Assembly (NCBI GenBank): GCA_964389685.1
Contig: CAYMFM010000027.1
Coordinates: 1 to 45,716 of the forward strand
Direction: 5' to 3'
DNA from: G020353115 sp964389685
GTDB lineage: Bacteria; Bacteroidota; Bacteroidia; Bacteroidales; VadinHA17
DNA length: 45,716 nucleotides
Part shown: positions 26,157-35,028 of the stretch, one piece after another
Numbering within the stretch: the first letter of the stretch is position 1
How the letters are laid out: every line of letters begins with the position of its first letter
Notes under the pieces: generated by a model
Database searches by the model: none
What the model saw: the letters and a program-made list of their open reading frames with translations, nothing else
What the model was told of the DNA's origin: nothing
Made by a program: the position numbers and the translations under genes

Positions 26157-27224
26157 TTACTCTCCAATTATTTTATTTTTCAATGCTTCTACGATCTCCT
26201 CGGGTGTCGGAATGATTCCTCCCATCCGTCCATAGTGATCCACTTTAACCTTCTGGTCAACAGACAGCAGAACATCTTCCACCATTTGTCCTCCACTCAT
26301 TTCTACCGCTAAGATCCCTTTAATCTGGTCTGACATGGCTCCGAGTTCTTTTTTTGGATAGGGCCACAGGGTAATGGGTCTGAACAGTCCCACCTTAATG
26401 CCCTCCTCTCTTGCCAGTTGTATCGATTTCTGACAGATCCTGGAACTGGTACCATAGGCAACAAACAGGTATTCGGCATCCTCGCAGGATATTTTTTCAA
26501 AGAGTACCTCATTCTTTTCCACCTCCTTATATTTTGCCTGCAGTTTAATGTTGTGCCGTTCATGTCTTGCCGGGTCGAGATCGAGAGAGGTAATGATATT
26601 CCGTTCCCGGTCGGGGGTTTTTCCTGTGGTTGCCCATTCCGGAAATTCGGTTGCCCTTGGCTTCTGTTCCTTGAATTTCACCTTTTCCATCATTTGACCG
26701 ATGGCTCCGTCGGACAGAATCATTACCGGATTTCTGTATTTAAAAGCAAGGTCAAAGGCAATGGTAACGAAATCAGCCATTTCCTGGACGGATGAAGGAG
26801 CGAGGGTGATCAACCGGTAATCGCCGTGCCCTCCCCCTTTGGTTGCCTGGAAATAATCGGACTGGGAGGGTTGGATCGTGCCTAATCCGGGGCCTCCGCG
26901 AACGACATTCACCACCAGGCAAGGCAGTTCCGAGCCGGCAATATAAGAAATGCCCTCCTGCATCAGGCTGATCCCGGGACTGGATGAAGTGGTCATCACC
27001 TTTTTCCCACACGCTGCACCTCCATAAAGCATGTTGATGGCTGCGACTTCACTTTCAGCCTGCAGGACAACCATTCCTGTCCGCTCATAGGGTTTAACCG
27101 TCATAAGGTATTCCATCACTTCAGACTGGGGTGTAATGGGGTAGCCAAAATAGCCATCTGTCCCGGCTCTGATAGCCGCTTCAGCAACTGCTTCATTTCC
27201 TTTCATCAATTGAAATTCTTCCAT
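26157..27224 (-). CDS. 2-oxoacid:ferredoxin oxidoreductase, alpha subunit (VorB-like)
   Basis: Predicted 355 residues starting at the ATG at 27222-27224 (MEEFQLMKGNEAVAEAAIRAG); the longer open frame overlaps the ferredoxin gene and its extra residues are not family-like. Segments GYPITPQSEVMEYL, TTSSSPGISLMQEGISYIAGSELPCLVVNVVRGGPGLGTIQPSQSDYFQATKGGGHGDYRLI and VEMSGGQMVEDV are typical of VorB/KorA. The PITPQSE segment and QSDYFQ motif bind the pyrimidine of TPP and the substrate. Operon member between the ferredoxin-like and beta subunits. Confidence 0.92.
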   Translation of the reverse strand: MEEFQLMKGNEAVAEAAIRAGTDGYFGYPITPQSEVMEYLMTVKPYERTGMVVLQAESEVAAINMLYGGAACGKKVMTTSSSPGISLMQEGISYIAGSELPCLVVNVVRGGPGLGTIQPSQSDYFQATKGGGHGDYRLITLAPSSVQEMADFVTIAFDLAFKYRNPVMILSDGAIGQMMEKVKFKEQKPRATEFPEWATTGKTPDRERNIITSLDLDPARHERHNIKLQAKYKEVEKNEVLFEKISCEDAEYLFVAYGTSSRICQKSIQLAREEGIKVGLFRPITLWPYPKKELGAMSDQIKGILAVEMSGGQMVEDVLLSVDQKVKVDHYGRMGGIIPTPEEIVEALKNKIIGE

Positions 27225-27247
27225 CGGATCAAAATAATATTTAGTTC

Positions 27248-27487
27248 CTAAGCTGTAGTAACTTCCACTTTTTTCCGGTACACGGTAATCACGCCATCCG
27301 GGCAAACAATGCCACAATTCATGCAACCTGTACAGGCTTCAGGATCTTTCATATAGGCGTAATGGTATCCTTTTCCATTCACATCGGTTGTCATAGCAAT
27401 AACATCGGTCGGACAGGATCCGACACACAGTTCACATCCTTTACATTTTTCAATATCAACGACAATTGCACCTTTAACTTTAGCCAT
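27248..27487 (-). CDS. 2-oxoacid:ferredoxin oxidoreductase, delta subunit (2[4Fe-4S] ferredoxin)
   Basis: Predicted 79 residues with two clusters of CxxCxxCxxxCP type: CKGCELCVGSCP (about 14-25) and CTGCMNCGIVCP (about 52-63), so it carries two [4Fe-4S] centres that shuttle electrons out of the oxidoreductase. It is the first gene of the four-subunit operon, 23 bases before the alpha subunit. TATCTTTG (minus strand, 27523-27530), a good TAnnTTTG -7 match, lies about 36 bases upstream of its start. Confidence 0.93.
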   Translation of the reverse strand: MAKVKGAIVVDIEKCKGCELCVGSCPTDVIAMTTDVNGKGYHYAYMKDPEACTGCMNCGIVCPDGVITVYRKKVEVTTA

Positions 27488-27522
27488 GTTTCCCGTTTTT
27501 TCAAGTTTGCGCTAATCCTGAT

Positions 27523-27530
27523 CAAAGATA
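27523..27530 (-). promoter_or_regulatory. Candidate -7 element for the oxidoreductase operon
   Basis: Reads TATCTTTG on the minus strand, matching TAnnTTTG. A matching -33 box is not obvious at 19-21 bases. Confidence 0.4.
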
Positions 27531-27617
27531 AAAAAATCGGACGTATCGTATACTGATTAATATCACCTCTAACTCTGTTCTAAAACATTGAGGATTCCCT
27601 GGATTTCAGAAAGAGGT

Positions 27618-28931
27618 TCAGGAATGATCCTCATGAAATTTTTTCAGTCTGTATTCAAGTACTCCAAACTGTGACCGCTGTACCAGCGAGACACAAGCCC
27701 GGAGGCCTTCCCCCCTGTCACTTCCCGTGATATCGAGGGATATTGCACTAATTCCGTAAAATAAAAGCTCTTCCAGCAGATCCGGGCCAGTCATGCCTGG
27801 ATACGAAACGGTGAAATAAAAACCATCGGCAAGCGGTTTATCCTCATCCCGGTCATACACGATATTAAAACCGTTATCGAGAAAAAGTTTCTTCATGATT
27901 TTTGCTTTTTCCCCATACTCCTTAACTCCCTCCACAAAATTATAGGTCCCATCGTTTACGGCTTTCAAAATAGCAGCCAGTCCAAACTGGGCGGAGTGCG
28001 ATACACCTGCCGAGAGGGCATACAATGCACCAAAGATCATGGAATAGCCAAAGGTATCCGATGTATAATATCTTTTGAGATCGGGATATTTGCGATCAAA
28101 CAGGGCATCCGAGATAATCATCATACCCACCCGTTGGCCTGCATAGCTAAATATTTTGGAACTGGAAAACAGGATCATGAAATGATCGGTATAGTGGCCT
28201 ACTGTTGGCTGATAGGGAGGTTGACCCGGCACCGAATAATCCACCCGGAAGTCCATGCCAAAATAGGCAAGATCCTCGACCACAATCACATCGTATTTTG
28301 TAGCTAATTCTCCAATGATCTTCAGCTCCTTTTCAGTAAAACAGATCCAGGAGGGGTTATTGGGATTTGAATAGAGTATGGTAGACACTTTCCCGGATTC
28401 CAGGTAGAATTCCAGTTTGTCGCGGAGTTTGTCTCCCCGGTAGTTGTAAACATCAAAGGAGCGGTAATCATGCCCAAGTATTCTCACCTGTTGTTTTTGT
28501 ACGGGAAATCCCGGATCAATGAAGAGTGTCCCCTCTTTTGTCCTGTCGCTTCGATTGGCAACCAGGTACATGGCCATGCTTCCCATCATCGAACCCACGG
28601 TTGGGATACACCCATCCGATTTCACATCCAGGTTAAGAAAAAGTTTAATGAATCTTGACATCTCCTCTTTCAGTTCCGGGATCCCTTCGATCATGGGGTA
28701 CCGGCTTGACACTCCTCTTTTCAGGGCATCGATTTGAGCCTCTATTCCAATTTCAACTGGTTCCAATCCCGGGACCCCCATCTCCATCCGGATAAATTTT
28801 TCTCCGGTTGCCTCCTCAATCCTGTTCACCACACGGACAATCTCCCGGATCGTTCCCCTGCCAACTTTGGGTAATCCTGTCTCCTCAATCTTCTGTTTGA
28901 CCGTTTGAAAATCGATAGGAGTATTTCTCAT
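27618..28931 (-). CDS. PLP-dependent aminotransferase, class I/II
   Basis: Predicted 437 residues, fold-type I. The PLP lysine is K259 in FSSSKIFSYAGQRVG, with NPNNP at 189-193, D220 and Y223 in VEDLAYFG, and R267 for the phosphate or substrate. The IPTVGSMMGSMAMYLVANR region is the cofactor-ring pocket. It would convert an amino acid to the 2-oxoacid with 2-oxoglutarate as acceptor. The adjacent 2-oxoacid:ferredoxin oxidoreductase (130 bases downstream, same strand) suggests that it feeds that enzyme. The exact amino acid is not determined by sequence. Confidence 0.88.
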   Translation of the reverse strand: MRNTPIDFQTVKQKIEETGLPKVGRGTIREIVRVVNRIEEATGEKFIRMEMGVPGLEPVEIGIEAQIDALKRGVSSRYPMIEGIPELKEEMSRFIKLFLNLDVKSDGCIPTVGSMMGSMAMYLVANRSDRTKEGTLFIDPGFPVQKQQVRILGHDYRSFDVYNYRGDKLRDKLEFYLESGKVSTILYSNPNNPSWICFTEKELKIIGELATKYDVIVVEDLAYFGMDFRVDYSVPGQPPYQPTVGHYTDHFMILFSSSKIFSYAGQRVGMMIISDALFDRKYPDLKRYYTSDTFGYSMIFGALYALSAGVSHSAQFGLAAILKAVNDGTYNFVEGVKEYGEKAKIMKKLFLDNGFNIVYDRDEDKPLADGFYFTVSYPGMTGPDLLEELLFYGISAISLDITGSDRGEGLRACVSLVQRSQFGVLEYRLKKFHEDHS

Positions 28932-28991
28932 AATATGCTGAATTTAAAGGATTGTCCTCTGAAACTTTTCTTAAGCGCTGATATAATCAAC

Positions 28992-29022
28992 AAAAAGGGG
29001 CAGTAGAATATTCTGCTGCCCC
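28992..29022 (-). terminator. Intrinsic terminator after the flavodoxin gene
   Basis: On the minus strand, GGGGCAGCAGAAT pairs with ATTCTACTGCCCC (one mismatch) and is followed by TTTTTG. It lies 15 bases after the flavodoxin stop and isolates it from the aminotransferase gene. Confidence 0.8.
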
Positions 29023-29037
29023 TGTATATCAGTATCC

Positions 29038-29559
29038 TTAACTAAAAAGAGGAAGAATTATTTCCAACCAGTTCTTCAGCCTTTCGTCCGTCTTCTCCGA
29101 TTCGAAATCTTCATCCAGGGGAAGGCCTATGAACCGGTCATCGATAATTGCTTCTGACTCCTCAAATTCATATCCGTCGGTTGAAACCTGACCGATGATG
29201 GTTGCATCGTGCTTCATCAGAATCTCAGCAAGCGTCCCTAGAGCATCGACAAAATGCAATGGGTAGGAGATATGGTCTCCCAATCCGAACATGGCAATCG
29301 TCTTGTTCTTATAATCAACCAGTTCAAGCTGGGGCAAGAATTTGTCCCAATCATCCGCCGGAGCATCCGAAGCCCAGGTCTCCCTGCCAATGGTGGAGAT
29401 CCCCAGGATCAGGTTATCGTATTTTTCGAGGTCACTTGCACTTGCCACTTTTACAGGATAGAGATCTATTTTCTCCTTGCCAATCATGTCGACCAGCTTA
29501 AAGGCAATCCGTTCAACAGATCCCCCCCTTGGGCCATAGAATAAACCGATTTTTTTCAT
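29038..29559 (-). CDS. Flavodoxin
   Basis: Predicted 173 residues from the ATG at 29557-29559 (MKKIGLFYGPRGGSVERIA); the longer frame adds eighteen unrelated residues. The start matches the flavodoxin phosphate-binding loop, in a form with PRGGS rather than the usual T-x-T-G-x-T. ISTIGRETWASDAPADDWDKF and MFGLGDHISYPLHFVDALG are the FMN-isoalloxazine loops of long-chain flavodoxins. It is an electron carrier that can replace ferredoxin, plausibly for the neighbouring oxidoreductase. It is a single-gene unit ended by a strong terminator. Confidence 0.9.
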   Translation of the reverse strand: MKKIGLFYGPRGGSVERIAFKLVDMIGKEKIDLYPVKVASASDLEKYDNLILGISTIGRETWASDAPADDWDKFLPQLELVDYKNKTIAMFGLGDHISYPLHFVDALGTLAEILMKHDATIIGQVSTDGYEFEESEAIIDDRFIGLPLDEDFESEKTDERLKNWLEIILPLFS

Positions 29560-30455
29560 TTCAGAATTGAGAATATAATTTTCGTTGATTTGAATAAAAC
29601 AGAATACACGCACACAAATATAATGATCTTTTTTCTACTGATAAGGGAATCAATTATGTTCTAGAGAAGGTCCGTCTACCAACATTCAACATTGAACGTC
29701 AAACATCCAACATTCAAAGAATGAGTAACGAGTGACGCCATGCCTGCCGGCTGGCAGGGAACTTCGATCTCAGAACAACATAGTTTTCATAAATCATAAA
29801 TCGTTAATCAGTGTTCGGTATTCTTTTGTCTCCATCCTCTTTGCTGGACTCTCCCAGTCTCTAAGTCTCTCTTCGTCTATCTTTCGTATCCCGTAACTCG
29901 TAACCCGTAACTTCCTCATACTGCCGACTCAAAAATCACCAACCTGATTAAGCGATTGGTGACTTTCGATCCATAACATGATTTCCAATTGAATAACCAT
30001 GCAGTTGGATCGATTGATTCTGTTTATTTCTTTCCCAGGGTGGCGCTCTCTATCGTCCTCCCTGTGAAATAAAAGCAAAGCTTTTACTCCAATGGAGTAT
30101 TTCACAGGGTGAACTTACCCTGGGCTACCAATATGTTGCTCCTACGGAGCAAAAAATTTCGTTACTCTTTGGAACAAATTGGAACAAAATGAAACAATAT
30201 CTTTTTATCCCTTAGTCACTTCGTCCCTCAGTCTCCCTTTCCCGTCGTAGTTTTAACGAAGGCGGATCGTCTTCAGCTCTCACTACTCATTTCTTCTTCT
30301 TTTACCAAGTACCGAGAAACGAGTACCGAGCACCCCTTTCTCACTAATCACCACTTCTTACTATATTTCTTTTCCTTCATCCTTCATCAATCATCCTTTG
30401 CCGTAGGCACGCCAATGGCGCATCCTTCCTCTGCCCTCTGCTCCTTCACCCCCTC
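29560..30455. other. Gene-free mosaic of short-period arrays and inverted repeats
   Basis: About 900 bases with no credible gene. It contains arrays of 7-bp period (CAACATT type 29680-29714; GAGTAAC 29723-29736; ATAAATC 29789-29823; CCCGTAA 29890-29917; CGAGTAC 30306-30333; CTCACTA 30340-30360; CCTTCAT 30374-30401; CCTCTGC 30428-30455), 8-bp period (AGTCTCTA 29848-29887; CCCTTAGT 30209-30240) and 10-bp period (TTGGAACAAA 30169-30198). It also holds palindromic modules at 29741-29760 and 30400-30425, and nested inverted repeats at 30034-30124. Confidence 0.8.
30034..30124. repeat. Nested inverted repeats
   Basis: Outer arms CCCAGGGT (30034-30041) and ACCCTGGG (30117-30124) enclose CCCTGTGAAATA (30060-30071) and TATTTCACAGGG (30098-30109), which in turn enclose small AAAAGCAAAGCTTTT and ACTCCAATGGAGT hairpins. 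The 12-bp inner arms are shared with the element at 22707-22819. Confidence 0.85.
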
Positions 30456-32534
30456 TCATTGTCTCACAGTCTCCCCGTCCTTTTCTATCCGTATCCTCGC
30501 ATCCACCACGATGATCTGGTCATCGCAACATATCATCGGGTTGATATCCATCTCAAAGATCTCCGGGGCAAGAGAGACCAGACCGGAGAGTCTGCCAAGG
30601 ATCTCTTCAAACCGCTGTATATTGACCGGCTTTCTTCCCCGGGTGCCTGTAAGCATCGGATAGCTTTTCAGAGCTTCGATCATTCGCCTGGCTTCAACCG
30701 GTGAAACCGGAGCAAGGGCTACGCTGACATCCTTCATGATCTCAATGAATATGCCCCCCGGACCGCACAGCACCATGTGTCCGAACCTGGGTTCCCGCTT
30801 TGCCCCGGCATACAGTTCCATGCCTTCCAGCATGGGCTGCATCAACACCGCTTCCGTACCGTCAATCCTCATCAACCGCTTAAAGGCATCAACGACCTCT
30901 TCCTTGTTTTCCAGGCCCAATGCAACACCCCCCACATCCGATTTATGTACCGGTCCGATGACCTTCATAACCACGGGAAATCCCAGTTCCCCGGCAGCCC
31001 GGGATGCCTCTGTGGGAGACCGGACAATGCGTTCCGGGATGCATTGGATTCCCGCTACTTTCAACAGCCGCAGTGTATCTTCAGGAGATAGATACCCATT
31101 ACCGGATTGTTCTATGACGGAACGAATCTCAGGCTCATTCAAAACGGACGGCCCGGAGCTGTCCGGTGCCGGTGGTTCGGTGGCATACACCTTTGACAGC
31201 GCTTTGCCAAGCGCTACCTCATCCGGGAAATTGATCCTCCCTCTGCCAAGAAAGCGCGCAATTTCATCCTTCGCATTGATTACCGACGGGAGGACGGGGA
31301 ATATCGGTTTTCGGCAGCTTCTCATTTTTTCTTCCAGGACATCATATACGGCATGAATCGGGATCAATCCGGGGCTGCCAAAGATGACGATCATGGCATC
31401 AATGTTATTAAATTTCGTTTCACAGGCATCCATGATCTCAGCCAGTTGTTCGGCTGTTCCGGTAGCCAGAAAATCGATGGGATTGGAAACAGAGGATCCG
31501 GGATGAAGTTTCTCCAGCAATTTTTTCGCTTCTGCCCCTTTTACTTCCGGTACCTGCAATCCTCCTTCTGAGAGGGCATCGGTTAGCATCACGCAGGGAC
31601 CGCCTGCATTGGAGATCAATGCCAGGTTCTTTCCCTTTAATTCCTTGTGCATGAACACCGAAGCCACTGCCGCCAGTTCCTGGCGGCTGTAACACCTGAC
31701 AATTCCGGCTTTGCGAAATAGGGCATCCACTGCCAGGTCGGAACTGGCAAGTGCCCCGGTGTGCGACGAGGCGGCCCGGCTTCCTGCCTCCGAGCTACCC
31801 GACTTAATAGCTGCTATCCTGCACCCTTTCCGGATCAGGGAACGGGCATGCTTCAGCAACATATCGGGTTTGTCAATGGTTTCAATATACAATAACTTCA
31901 CCGGCGAACAGGTTTCCGGGTCATGCGTTTCATCCAGGTACTGTAACACCTCTTCAACCCCAAGCTGTGCACTGTTGCCAACCGAGTAAACGCTTGCAAA
32001 AGTCAAGCCGTTTGGTATTCCCGATTCCATGATGAAAACTGCCGTTGCACCCGATCCGGAAATGAAATCACATCCCTTTGGATCCAGGCGGGGTATCGGG
32101 GTGGTAAAAACAGCATTATAGGAAGTATTAATGACACCGATGCAATTTGGACCGATCAGGCACCCTTCAACCGAATTGATCATCTCCACGATCTCCTCTT
32201 CCATTCGTTCTCCCTCTTCACTCTCTTCACCGAAACCGGCAGAAAGGATGATGAATGCCCGCGTCTCCTTTTCCCCGGTCAATACCCTGACCGCATCGGG
32301 GCAAAACTTCGCAGGAACGGCAAGCACGGCAAGATCGACCGATGGAAGATCTCGGATATCCCTGGAACAGGCGATCCCCTGTATACGGCCCATTTTGGGA
32401 TTGACCACGTAAAGCTCCCCGGCGAACCCGCCATCGATGATGTTCTTGAGGACTTTCCCCCCCGGTTTTGCCACGTCATCGGAACCACCGATAACAACGA
32501 TACTCGCAGGATTTAATAACTGTTGGTTAATCAT
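30456..32534 (-). CDS. Acyl-CoA synthetase, ADP-forming (fused alpha-beta acetate--CoA ligase type)
   Basis: Predicted 692 residues. Residues about 1-125 form a CoA-binding Rossmann domain (SIVVIGGSDD, GPNCIGVIN), and about 150-450 two ligase domains with the phosphorylated His at 258 in SSHTGALA. The C-terminal part (about 480-690) is the ATP-grasp beta half (FPVVMKVIGPVHKSDVGGVALGL, EMDINPMI). The enzyme converts acyl-CoA, ADP and phosphate to the free acid and ATP, an energy-conserving last step of amino-acid fermentation. The final codons and the stop lie within an 8-bp-period array that continues downstream. Confidence 0.92.
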   Translation of the reverse strand: MINQQLLNPASIVVIGGSDDVAKPGGKVLKNIIDGGFAGELYVVNPKMGRIQGIACSRDIRDLPSVDLAVLAVPAKFCPDAVRVLTGEKETRAFIILSAGFGEESEEGERMEEEIVEMINSVEGCLIGPNCIGVINTSYNAVFTTPIPRLDPKGCDFISGSGATAVFIMESGIPNGLTFASVYSVGNSAQLGVEEVLQYLDETHDPETCSPVKLLYIETIDKPDMLLKHARSLIRKGCRIAAIKSGSSEAGSRAASSHTGALASSDLAVDALFRKAGIVRCYSRQELAAVASVFMHKELKGKNLALISNAGGPCVMLTDALSEGGLQVPEVKGAEAKKLLEKLHPGSSVSNPIDFLATGTAEQLAEIMDACETKFNNIDAMIVIFGSPGLIPIHAVYDVLEEKMRSCRKPIFPVLPSVINAKDEIARFLGRGRINFPDEVALGKALSKVYATEPPAPDSSGPSVLNEPEIRSVIEQSGNGYLSPEDTLRLLKVAGIQCIPERIVRSPTEASRAAGELGFPVVMKVIGPVHKSDVGGVALGLENKEEVVDAFKRLMRIDGTEAVLMQPMLEGMELYAGAKREPRFGHMVLCGPGGIFIEIMKDVSVALAPVSPVEARRMIEALKSYPMLTGTRGRKPVNIQRFEEILGRLSGLVSLAPEIFEMDINPMICCDDQIIVVDARIRIEKDGETVRQ

Positions 32535-32652
32535 ATCCTAAATTTTATGAATTAAAGATACAAAATATAGAACGGAGGTTTATATTGTTCTTAAACAGGT
32601 TTGGGATAGGTTTTCGGGGATTTGATATCTTTATGATGCAAAATAACTAAAC

Positions 32653-35028
32653 ATGTTCAAACATTATCTACTCACCATCTTCAGGATACTCAGCCGGAAC
32701 AAGCTGAACCTGGCACTCAATCTTGTCGGTCTCACGCTGGGACTCAGCGCTTCATTCATCGTTTTGAGCTATGTCCTGAATGAGACCTGGTTTGATAAAT
32801 ACCACGAAAACAAAAAAAGGATCTACCGGATCCTGACCGAAAAACCGGATGTGAACTGGATCGAACCGAAAACATCCTATGTCCTTACCGAATACATGAC
32901 CGACCACATTCCCGAAGTTGAAAAAGTCACCTCAATCGGCTACCTGCCGTATGCCCAGATCAAAAAAGGGGAAGAATTCGAACGGGCGGGGATTTTCCGT
33001 ACAGCAACCAACGATATTTTTGAGATTTTTACCTTTAAATTCATAGAGGGTAATCCGGCTGAAGCACTGAAAGAGCCATTTTCCGTAACCATCAACAAGG
33101 ATATAGCAAACAAATATTTCCCGGGAGAATCGGCGCTGGGTAAAACCATTGAAATGAACAGCCGCGGCAACCTGTATACGCTGACGGTTACGGGTGTGTT
33201 TGAAAACATTCCGAAACTATCCTCCATGAAAGCCGATTTTATCGGTAACATCGAGCTCAGCTTCAGGGAATACGAACGGGAGGAGTGGTCACGGGACATA
33301 CGAACCGCCTGGCACCTGGATTTTTTCAATAGTTTCGTCCTCCTGAAACCCGGCACCTCACCCGACATAGTAGAAGAAAAGCTCAGGGTGATTGAACGGG
33401 ATTTTATGGGCGACCAGGTGAACTTTATCCATAGCCTGCAAAAACTGACGGATATCTACCTCCATTCGAGCCACCTGGTGAATGCCGGACTAAGGGGTAA
33501 TCTGAACAGCATCTATCTCTATTCTGCGATTGGATTTTTAATCCTGCTGATTGCCTGTTTCAACTACATCATCCTGTCCGTGGGGCAATCCACCCTGCGA
33601 ACCCGGGAGATCGGGATACGGAAGGTTGCCGGTGCCACAAAAAGATCAATCCTTAACCAGATCCTGGGCGAATCGGTTTCCATCGCCCTTCTTGCTCTTC
33701 CACTGGCACTGGTTGTTATTCATTTTGCCCTTCCCAAAATGAACCAGCTGTTCAGGGCAGGCATGGAAATAAATTTTAGTGAAAATTTTTCATTGCTCCT
33801 GCTGTTCATCCTGCTCACCCTGTTTGTCGGCGTCTGTTCAGGCAGTTACATAGCCTTCTATTTAGCACGGTTTGATCCGGTACATGTATTCAGGACCGAG
33901 TCCGGTACGGGCAAATCAAAGGCGCTTTTTCAAAAGATCCTGATCACCATCCAGATTTTCATTTTTGTATCCCTACTCTCAGGAAGCCAGGTGATATTCA
34001 GGCAGATCAACCATGGGAAAAAGGCAGACCTTGGGTTCAATCACACCAACCTGGCGCACATGGAGATCTCAAGAAGGGCTATTGTTAGCAACTACCTGGT
34101 TTTTAAACAGGAACTATTGCGGAATCCGGATATTTTACTGGTATCCGGAGGGAATGTCATACCCCCGAACAACAGCCGTATGGTTACTCCGGTACCGATG
34201 AAGGAGGATCCTGAACAAAAGGTAAACCTGGAAGGGATGGGTGTTGATTTTGATTTTTTCAGGATCCTTGAGCTTAATATCATTGCTGGCAGAGCTTTCT
34301 CCCGGGATTTTCCAACCGATTCCAACAATTACATCATCAATGAAACGGCAGCCGGAATGCTGGGACTTGAAGATCCAGTCGGTGAAAAACTGATGGATGG
34401 TGAAATCATTGGGGTTGTAAAGGATTTCCAGGTACACAGCATTCATGAAGGAGTAGCTCCCCTGGAAATCATGTTATCAAAACCGAAATACATCAGCGAA
34501 TACCTGGTCAAGTACCGGGAAGGACGGTTTTCGGAGGTTTCCGAATACTGCAAATCGGTTCTCGCTGAAATGGCTCCCGATTCCTATCTTGTTTTCAGGC
34601 CTTTTGAAGATGCATTGGGAGACATGTATTACAAGGAAAAAAGGCTCGGCAACATTACCTTTCTGTTCGGAGGAATTGCCATCGTGATCGCCATACTGGG
34701 ATTATTCGGTCATTCATTGTTCACTGCTACCCAACGGACGCGTGAAATTGGTATACGCAAGGTACATGGTGCCACGGCACCGGATATCATTGGACTCTTT
34801 GGAAAAGATTTTTTCCTGGTTACCCTCATCGCCAACATCATTGCCTGTCCGGTTACGATCCTGATCATGAGAAAGTGGTTACAGAATTTCGAATTCAAAG
34901 CAACGTTAAGCGGCTGGCTGTTCCTCTTCTCATTACTGATCTCGCTGGGCATCGTGATTCTTACCGTGCTTGCCCACTCCCTCCGGGTGGCTAACGTAAA
35001 TCCGGCAGATACGCTTAGATACGAATGA
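32653..35028 (+). CDS. FtsX/MacB-type ABC transporter permease
   Basis: Predicted 791 residues with the Bacteroidota duplicated architecture: an N-terminal helix (about 20-45), a MacB-like periplasmic domain, three helices with the FtsX core (IYLYSAIGFLILLIACFNYIILSVGQSTLRTREIGIRKVAGATKRSIL), a second periplasmic domain, and three more helices with RTREIGIRKVHGATAPDIIGLF near the end. Both REIGIRKV.GAT coupling loops are intact. Such permeases pair with MacB-like ATPases in export of peptides, drugs or lipoproteins; no ATPase gene is in the window. TATCTTTA at 32626-32633 may be a weak promoter element. Confidence 0.88.
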   Translation: MFKHYLLTIFRILSRNKLNLALNLVGLTLGLSASFIVLSYVLNETWFDKYHENKKRIYRILTEKPDVNWIEPKTSYVLTEYMTDHIPEVEKVTSIGYLPYAQIKKGEEFERAGIFRTATNDIFEIFTFKFIEGNPAEALKEPFSVTINKDIANKYFPGESALGKTIEMNSRGNLYTLTVTGVFENIPKLSSMKADFIGNIELSFREYEREEWSRDIRTAWHLDFFNSFVLLKPGTSPDIVEEKLRVIERDFMGDQVNFIHSLQKLTDIYLHSSHLVNAGLRGNLNSIYLYSAIGFLILLIACFNYIILSVGQSTLRTREIGIRKVAGATKRSILNQILGESVSIALLALPLALVVIHFALPKMNQLFRAGMEINFSENFSLLLLFILLTLFVGVCSGSYIAFYLARFDPVHVFRTESGTGKSKALFQKILITIQIFIFVSLLSGSQVIFRQINHGKKADLGFNHTNLAHMEISRRAIVSNYLVFKQELLRNPDILLVSGGNVIPPNNSRMVTPVPMKEDPEQKVNLEGMGVDFDFFRILELNIIAGRAFSRDFPTDSNNYIINETAAGMLGLEDPVGEKLMDGEIIGVVKDFQVHSIHEGVAPLEIMLSKPKYISEYLVKYREGRFSEVSEYCKSVLAEMAPDSYLVFRPFEDALGDMYYKEKRLGNITFLFGGIAIVIAILGLFGHSLFTATQRTREIGIRKVHGATAPDIIGLFGKDFFLVTLIANIIACPVTILIMRKWLQNFEFKATLSGWLFLFSLLISLGIVILTVLAHSLRVANVNPADTLRYE

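Noticed and set aside
26309..26563. Minus-strand out-of-frame ORFs inside the oxidoreductase alpha gene
   Set aside because: They overlap a conserved gene in another frame and encode low-complexity sequence.
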